From JBBTUF01 sp038063855 (GTDB lineage: Bacteria > Patescibacteriota > Minisyncoccia > Ryanbacterales > GWA2-47-10b), in the NCBI GenBank assembly GCA_038063855.1, contig JBBTUF010000006.1, positions 1 to 8,855 on the forward strand: a stretch of 8,855 bases of DNA, read 5' to 3'. A program made the translations under genes and the position numbers. Positions 5,971-8,855 of the stretch are shown here, in pieces. The notes beneath the pieces were generated by a model. It saw only the letters and a program-made list of their open reading frames with translations, made no database searches and had not been told where the DNA came from. Numbering within the stretch: the stretch's first letter is position 1; every line of letters begins with the position of its first letter.

Positions 5971-6211
5971 ACGGGTAGATCTGATTGCCATGCTCGTCAA
6001 ATAATATTATAGCGCGTGTTGGGCATGATTGCGCAGCCAGCAATATCGTCTCATCATCCGCTCCTTTTTCATTGATAACAGTTGCTTTATTTTCATCATC
6101 GAGGGCAAATACTCCAGGAGCTATGGCAATACAGCTTGCCGCACCGATACATAAATCGCGATCCACAAAAATACGCGCTATCTTTGGAATTTTTGGTTTA
6201 TTTTCATCCAT
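5969..6211 (-). CDS. Small ferredoxin with three cysteines, probably [3Fe-4S]
   Basis: 80 residues, cytoplasmic electron carrier. The motif VDRDLCIGAASC gives C21 and C27 five residues apart, and SCPTRAI gives C63. The middle cysteine of a CxxCxxC [4Fe-4S] site is replaced by alanine (position 24), which is the pattern of single-cluster [3Fe-4S] ferredoxins, some of which serve P450 systems. The conserved APGVFALDDE segment fits the same family. The ATG at 6211 gives an 8-nt overlap (ATGGATGA) with the stop codon of the scaffold gene, so the two are translationally coupled; an upstream TTG would add 12 unconserved residues inside that gene. Its position suggests it donates electrons for cluster assembly, as Fdx does in the isc operon, although Isc ferredoxins are of the [2Fe-2S] type. 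Confidence 0.88.
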   Translation of the reverse strand: MDENKPKIPKIARIFVDRDLCIGAASCIAIAPGVFALDDENKATVINEKGADDETILLAAQSCPTRAIILFDEHGNQIYP

Positions 6212-6878
6212 AATATTTCTCAGAGTAAAAACGAATAAGTTGCTCAATCTCTACTAATGCCTCCTCGCTCATACCTACCCCCACTTTAAGCTTTTTTTGC
6301 ACATCTTCCAAGGTCACAGCCCCCTCAAGCACTGCTTCCTCAATATCTTTGTCGGTGATATTTAAACGATCATCGATTACCCGCGCGCCCTCGACAACTA
6401 TTCTTTGGTTTTGCCCAGTCTTTCGAAAATAATCATTTGCAGTTTTTTGAAATGCCTTATCGGCGAGTACTGAACAATGAATTTTCCGATTTGGAAGACC
6501 TCCAAGTCGTTCCATGATTTGCTGTGGTTTTATTCGAAGCGCATCAGCGATACTTAAGCCACCATTTTCAGTAAGCATGACTGAGTACATGCTGGTTGCT
6601 GCAATTGCTGAGCCACATCCAAAAGTTTTCCATTTAAGATCTTGAATACATTCTGTAACAGGATCAACGCGCATCCACATGTGCATCATGTCGCCACACG
6701 CGGGGCTTCCAACCATACCTGTCGCATCAAATACGCCGTCGCTTGGATCTTCGAGAAGCAAATTTCTTGGTTTAAAAAAATGATCTTTGACGATATCAGT
6801 ATAATACCATTTCTCACCCGTATATTGATTGATAACATCAATATCTGCGCCCTTTAAATTTTTGCTATCGTTATTCAT
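6204..6878 (-). CDS. Fe-S cluster scaffold, IscU/NifU N-terminal type with a degenerate BFD-like tail
   Basis: 224 residues. The IscU-like domain (about 25-155) carries the three cluster-ligating cysteines C61 (ACGDMM, with D63), C88 (FGCGSAIA) and C135 (IHCSVLAD). Scaffolds of this family build [2Fe-2S] or [4Fe-4S] clusters from sulfur supplied by the cysteine desulfurase. IscU alone is about 130 residues; here the chain continues with ITDKDIEEAVLEGAVTLEDVQKKLKVGVG (173-202), which resembles the central BFD-like [2Fe-2S] domain of NifU, but the cysteines of its CxC and CxxC motifs are all absent. A NifU C-terminal domain is also missing and is instead encoded separately at 4625-4873. The start overlaps the desulfurase stop by 4 nt (ATGA) and there is no ribosome binding site of its own. 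Confidence 0.93.
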   Translation of the reverse strand: MNNDSKNLKGADIDVINQYTGEKWYYTDIVKDHFFKPRNLLLEDPSDGVFDATGMVGSPACGDMMHMWMRVDPVTECIQDLKWKTFGCGSAIAATSMYSVMLTENGGLSIADALRIKPQQIMERLGGLPNRKIHCSVLADKAFQKTANDYFRKTGQNQRIVVEGARVIDDRLNITDKDIEEAVLEGAVTLEDVQKKLKVGVGMSEEALVEIEQLIRFYSEKYYG

Positions 6879-8164
6879 GCTTTTTTAAAATTCTTTGATT
6901 TTGCCTTCACGCGCAAACCCTCACCCGCGAATGCTTCGGGATGGGACATGCTTGTTGCATCGACATCAATTTTGATTGGAGAAATTTTTCGTAATGTTTC
7001 CGTAACATACGGCAATACTTTTAACACATGTTCAATATCAGATTCCGTCGTACTGCGTCCCAACGTAAATCGAATTGACGCGTGAGCATATTCATACGGG
7101 CGACCAAGAGCAAGAATTACGTGCGACGGATCAAGACTTTCAGAGGTACACGCAGACCCTGTGGAACACGCTATACCATGTGAATCGAGATATAAAATAA
7201 CGCCCTCGCCCTCGATATCAAGAATCGAAATATTTATATTGTTTGGCAATCGTATCTCGCGATCACCATTCAAAACCGTTCGTGGAATTGTTTTTAAAAT
7301 TCCATCAATGAGTTTATCCCGTAGATTCTTGACACGTGCGCCCTCAATCGTACGTTCATCGTTTGCAATTTTAAGTGCTTCTGCAAAACCAATAATACCA
7401 GGAATATTTTCAGTGCCAGCGCGGCGCTTTCCTTCTTGCGCCCCGCCCAAAAAAATTGGTTGTATGCGAACGCCTTTTCGAACGTAGAGTGCGCCAACCC
7501 CTTTTGGTCCATAAATTTTTGAGCCATTCATCACCATCAAATCAATTCCTAGATTTTTTACGTTGAGATCTAAATATCCTGCCGCCTGACACGCATCGGT
7601 ATGAAAAAACGGTCCAGACATTTTATCAACTTTTGCGTCACGAAATTTCTTTATGCGACGCGCAATTTCAGTAATAGGCTGGATAGTGCCAATCTCATTG
7701 TTTGCGTATATTACTGAAACTAAAATAGTATCGAGCCGAAGTGCTTCTTCAATTTTTTGTGGGTCTACAATACCATTTTGCCCAACTTCAACGAGCGTAA
7801 TTTCGAAACCTTCTTTTTTGAGAGCATCGAGCGTATTGAGTACCGCGTGGTGCTCAATAGTTGTTGAAATAATATGCTTACCGCGATTCGAATATGCATG
7901 CGCAACCCCCATGAGTGCAAGCACATCGCCTTCGGTGCCGCCTGAGGTAAAAATAATTTCATCTGTCGCCGCGCCCAAAACTCCAGCAACACTTTCTCGT
8001 GCATTTTCGAGGGCCTCGCGAGCGCGCCGCCCTTCACGATACAGTGCGCTGGGATTGCCAAACTCTTCTTCCAAATATGGCTCCATAGCAATCCGAATAC
8101 GCGGATCCAGTGGGGTGCTTGCGGCATGATCCATATAGATTCTTTTTAGTATTTTATCGCTCAT
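6875..8164 (-). CDS. iscS: Cysteine desulfurase (IscS/NifS, class V aminotransferase)
   Basis: 429 residues from the ATG at 8164. A PLP enzyme that converts cysteine to alanine and passes the sulfur as a persulfide to the scaffold. Seen in order: YMDHAAST (residues 10-17), EHHAV with PLP-stacking H105, NNEIG (155-159), HTDACQAAG with D190 and Q193, PLP lysine K216 in MNGSKIYGPKG, RAGTEN, and the mobile loop GSACTSESLDPS with catalytic C339, which marks group I enzymes. The residue before the PLP lysine is Ser where E. coli IscS has His. About 25 residues at the C-terminus, rich in Lys, extend beyond the usual end. The ATG shares ATGA with the regulator's stop codon. An upstream TTG at 8194 lies inside the regulator gene and adds no conserved sequence. 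Confidence 0.95.
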   Translation of the reverse strand: MSDKILKRIYMDHAASTPLDPRIRIAMEPYLEEEFGNPSALYREGRRAREALENARESVAGVLGAATDEIIFTSGGTEGDVLALMGVAHAYSNRGKHIISTTIEHHAVLNTLDALKKEGFEITLVEVGQNGIVDPQKIEEALRLDTILVSVIYANNEIGTIQPITEIARRIKKFRDAKVDKMSGPFFHTDACQAAGYLDLNVKNLGIDLMVMNGSKIYGPKGVGALYVRKGVRIQPIFLGGAQEGKRRAGTENIPGIIGFAEALKIANDERTIEGARVKNLRDKLIDGILKTIPRTVLNGDREIRLPNNINISILDIEGEGVILYLDSHGIACSTGSACTSESLDPSHVILALGRPYEYAHASIRFTLGRSTTESDIEHVLKVLPYVTETLRKISPIKIDVDATSMSHPEAFAGEGLRVKAKSKNFKKA

Positions 8165-8451
8165 GTTCGAATTGGCGCGGTAAAAACACCGCAATCTTTA
8201 CATAAATAATTTTTATTAAAAATATAATATGTTTCGCGACCACGTCGTTCCTTGGTGATAAACCCAGCGCTATCGAGCATTTTCAAATGATATGAAATTG
8301 TTGGTTGCGTAAGTCCAATGGCCTGTGCTAAAAAAGAAACATTTGTTTGCTCTTTTTTTATTGCATCAATTATACGAATGCGCGTTTGATCTGCAAGAAT
8401 ATTGAAACAATCAGCACACGTTTTATTTTTTTGCACACTCGCTGATGACAT
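8161..8451 (-). CDS. ArsR-family repressor with two CxxC pairs, probable regulator of the Fe-S operon
   Basis: 96 residues, a winged-helix ArsR/SmtB-type DNA-binding protein. The core runs from FNILADQTRIRIIDAI through the recognition helix TQPTISYHLKMLDSAGFI (48-65) to the wing KERRGRETYYIF. Two cysteine pairs, C12/C15 (CADC) and C84/C87 (CKDC), lie at the two ends of the chain and could come together in the folded protein or dimer to hold Zn, Fe or an Fe-S cluster. It is the first gene of the Fe-S operon and overlaps iscS by 4 nt. A palindrome covers its start codon and -10 box, so autorepression is likely. By position it could play the part that IscR or SufR plays elsewhere, but its ligand is not known from sequence. 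Confidence 0.9.
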   Translation of the reverse strand: MSSASVQKNKTCADCFNILADQTRIRIIDAIKKEQTNVSFLAQAIGLTQPTISYHLKMLDSAGFITKERRGRETYYIFNKNYLCKDCGVFTAPIRT

Positions 8452-8469
8452 ATAGATAAGTATCTATAT
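8450..8469. promoter_or_regulatory. Palindromic operator at the arsR start
   Basis: TATAGATA-AG-TATCTATA, extended by one more A/T pair, is a perfect 9-bp inverted repeat around a 2-nt centre. It covers the -10 box (8459-8464), the predicted transcription start and the first two bases of the arsR start codon. Its length and symmetry are those of ArsR-family binding sites, and binding there would block RNA polymerase directly. Confidence 0.75.
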
Positions 8470-8487
8470 TATGAATTCTTCTGTCAA
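8459..8487 (-). promoter_or_regulatory. Promoter of the arsR-iscS-iscU-fdx operon
   Basis: A perfect -35 TTGACA (8482-8487) lies 17 nt from GATACT (8459-8464, 4/6 match with the two most conserved bases kept). The expected start near 8452 is next to the ATG at 8451, so the arsR message would be leaderless; there is no Shine-Dalgarno sequence. The -10 lies inside the palindromic operator. Confidence 0.7.
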
Positions 8488-8489
8488 AT

Positions 8490-8518
8490 TTGACTCTTGC
8501 CTAATTGTATTCAATACT
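8490..8518 (+). promoter_or_regulatory. Divergent promoter for the plus-strand gene at 8575
   Basis: TTGACT (8490-8495) is followed after 17 nt by AATACT (8513-8518, 4/6). Its -35 and the -35 of the arsR promoter are the two halves of one 12-bp palindrome, GTCAAATTTGAC (8483-8494), so the two promoters stand back to back. The expected leader is about 50 nt and carries a good ribosome binding site. Confidence 0.5.
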
Positions 8519-8574
8519 TGAGATTAAAGTTCTTTCTAACCGCCAACACACGCATAGAAAGCGAGGGTGAAATC

Positions 8575-8835
8575 ATGGTTCATATCTTCCAAGTAAGAGA
8601 CGGCGTAAGGCTGACAATACAAGTACTTGCTCACCGACTTAACCTTTTGCTTGGCGAATACGGCTGCCTCTACACGAAAAGGCAACGATCATTCGTCGAC
8701 CGCCCCTGTTGGAGCAGTCACCGCCAGATCCTCATAATCCCCGAGGTCAATAACCCAGAGTTCCATGAGACGCTCAATCGGGCACTACTAAACCCCGACT
8801 TGAAACTCATCCACCCACTTCACGCCACCCACTAG
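8575..8835 (+). CDS. Hypothetical protein, 86 residues, family not recognised
   Basis: I do not recognise this protein. The ATG at 8575 is chosen because GAGGGTGA (8563-8570) is well placed upstream as a ribosome binding site; the reading frame is open further upstream but without such a site. The predicted product is soluble, with no transmembrane segment: a first half (VRLTIQVLAHRLNLLLGEYG) that may be helical, a basic middle (TKRQRSF), and a second half with a hydrophobic strand QILIIPEV and several histidines near the end (HPLHATH). Base composition differs from the neighbouring genes: about half G+C and clearly C-rich on the coding strand. It has a divergent promoter next to that of the Fe-S operon, so the ArsR regulator might also affect it; this is inference. 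Confidence 0.6.
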   Translation: MVHIFQVRDGVRLTIQVLAHRLNLLLGEYGCLYTKRQRSFVDRPCWSSHRQILIIPEVNNPEFHETLNRALLNPDLKLIHPLHATH

Positions 8836-8836
8836 C

Positions 8837-8855
8837 AAAAGCTCCCCAAGTCGGG
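8837..8855 (+). terminator. Possible intrinsic terminator, cut by the window end
   Basis: Right after the stop codon comes AAAAGCTCCCC, then AAGTC, then GGG at the last base. If the sequence continues as GAGCTTTT it would be a typical terminator with an A/T-flanked stem. The last nine bases (8847-8855) also form an inverted repeat with CCCGACTTG inside the gene (8794-8802), a possible competing pairing. Confidence 0.35.

Noticed and set aside
7653..8129. Long open frame on the plus strand opposite iscS (158 codons), with similar ones opposite SOD (5008-5400) and clpB (2555-3103)
   Set aside because: They lie wholly within genes with clear family motifs on the other strand, have no ribosome binding sites and show no protein signature; they reflect the codon usage of the true genes.
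8165..8194. Upstream TTG start for iscS (and likewise TTG at 6247 for the ferredoxin and at 4906 for Nfu)
   Set aside because: Each adds unconserved residues lying inside the preceding gene, while the ATGs at 8164 and 6211 give the typical ATGA-type overlaps and the ATG at 4873 is the first ATG before the Nfu domain.

Overview
The window is a compact bacterial locus of roughly 40% GC. I think it comes from the Candidate Phyla Radiation (Patescibacteria), but this is inference. The reasons are start/stop overlaps of 4-8 nt, some genes with almost no 5' leader, tRNA genes without an encoded CCA, a stand-alone four-helix-bundle (23S IVP-type) gene, and minimal single-copy Fe-S machinery. No rRNA or other phylogenetic marker is present to settle it.

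Left edge (1-683): the start of a clpP gene runs off the window on the minus strand, with its own promoter and a strong ribosome binding site. It is followed by tRNA-Thr(GGT) on the minus strand and tRNA-Tyr(GTA) on the plus strand. A perfect 17-bp inverted repeat between tRNA-Tyr and clpB is a shared, bidirectional terminator.

Centre and right (682-8451): eight functional genes and one apparent insertion all lie on the minus strand. In order of transcription they are: an ArsR-family regulator with two CxxC pairs; cysteine desulfurase (IscS/NifS); an IscU/NifU-type scaffold with a cysteine-less BFD-like tail; a three-cysteine ferredoxin; a four-helix-bundle (IVP) gene flanked by inverted 7-bp repeat arrays; an Fe/Mn superoxide dismutase; a NifU C-terminal domain (Nfu) protein; a membrane-anchored HtrA protease; and a ClpB-type disaggregase. 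The first four overlap one another by 4, 4 and 8 nt. A -10 box and a near-perfect palindrome sit on the arsR start codon, so the Fe-S genes are probably autoregulated. The desulfurase supplies sulfur, the scaffold builds clusters, the ferredoxin and Nfu supply electrons or carry clusters, and SOD protects them from oxygen. HtrA and ClpB form a second, proteostasis unit with its own promoter inside the end of nfu.

Right edge (8490-8855): a divergent promoter shares a 12-bp palindrome with the arsR promoter. It drives an 86-residue protein of unknown family, followed by what looks like the start of a terminator cut by the window end.

The least ordinary feature is the IVP cassette at 5424-5970. 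Heptad arrays of opposite orientation fill the space exactly between the ferredoxin stop codon and the SOD start codon, and could pair in the transcript into an IVS-like terminal stem. Other notable points are the CxxC/CxxC regulator heading an Fe-S operon, and a ClpB that carries a VGF-containing insertion resembling the ClpP-docking loop of ClpC.
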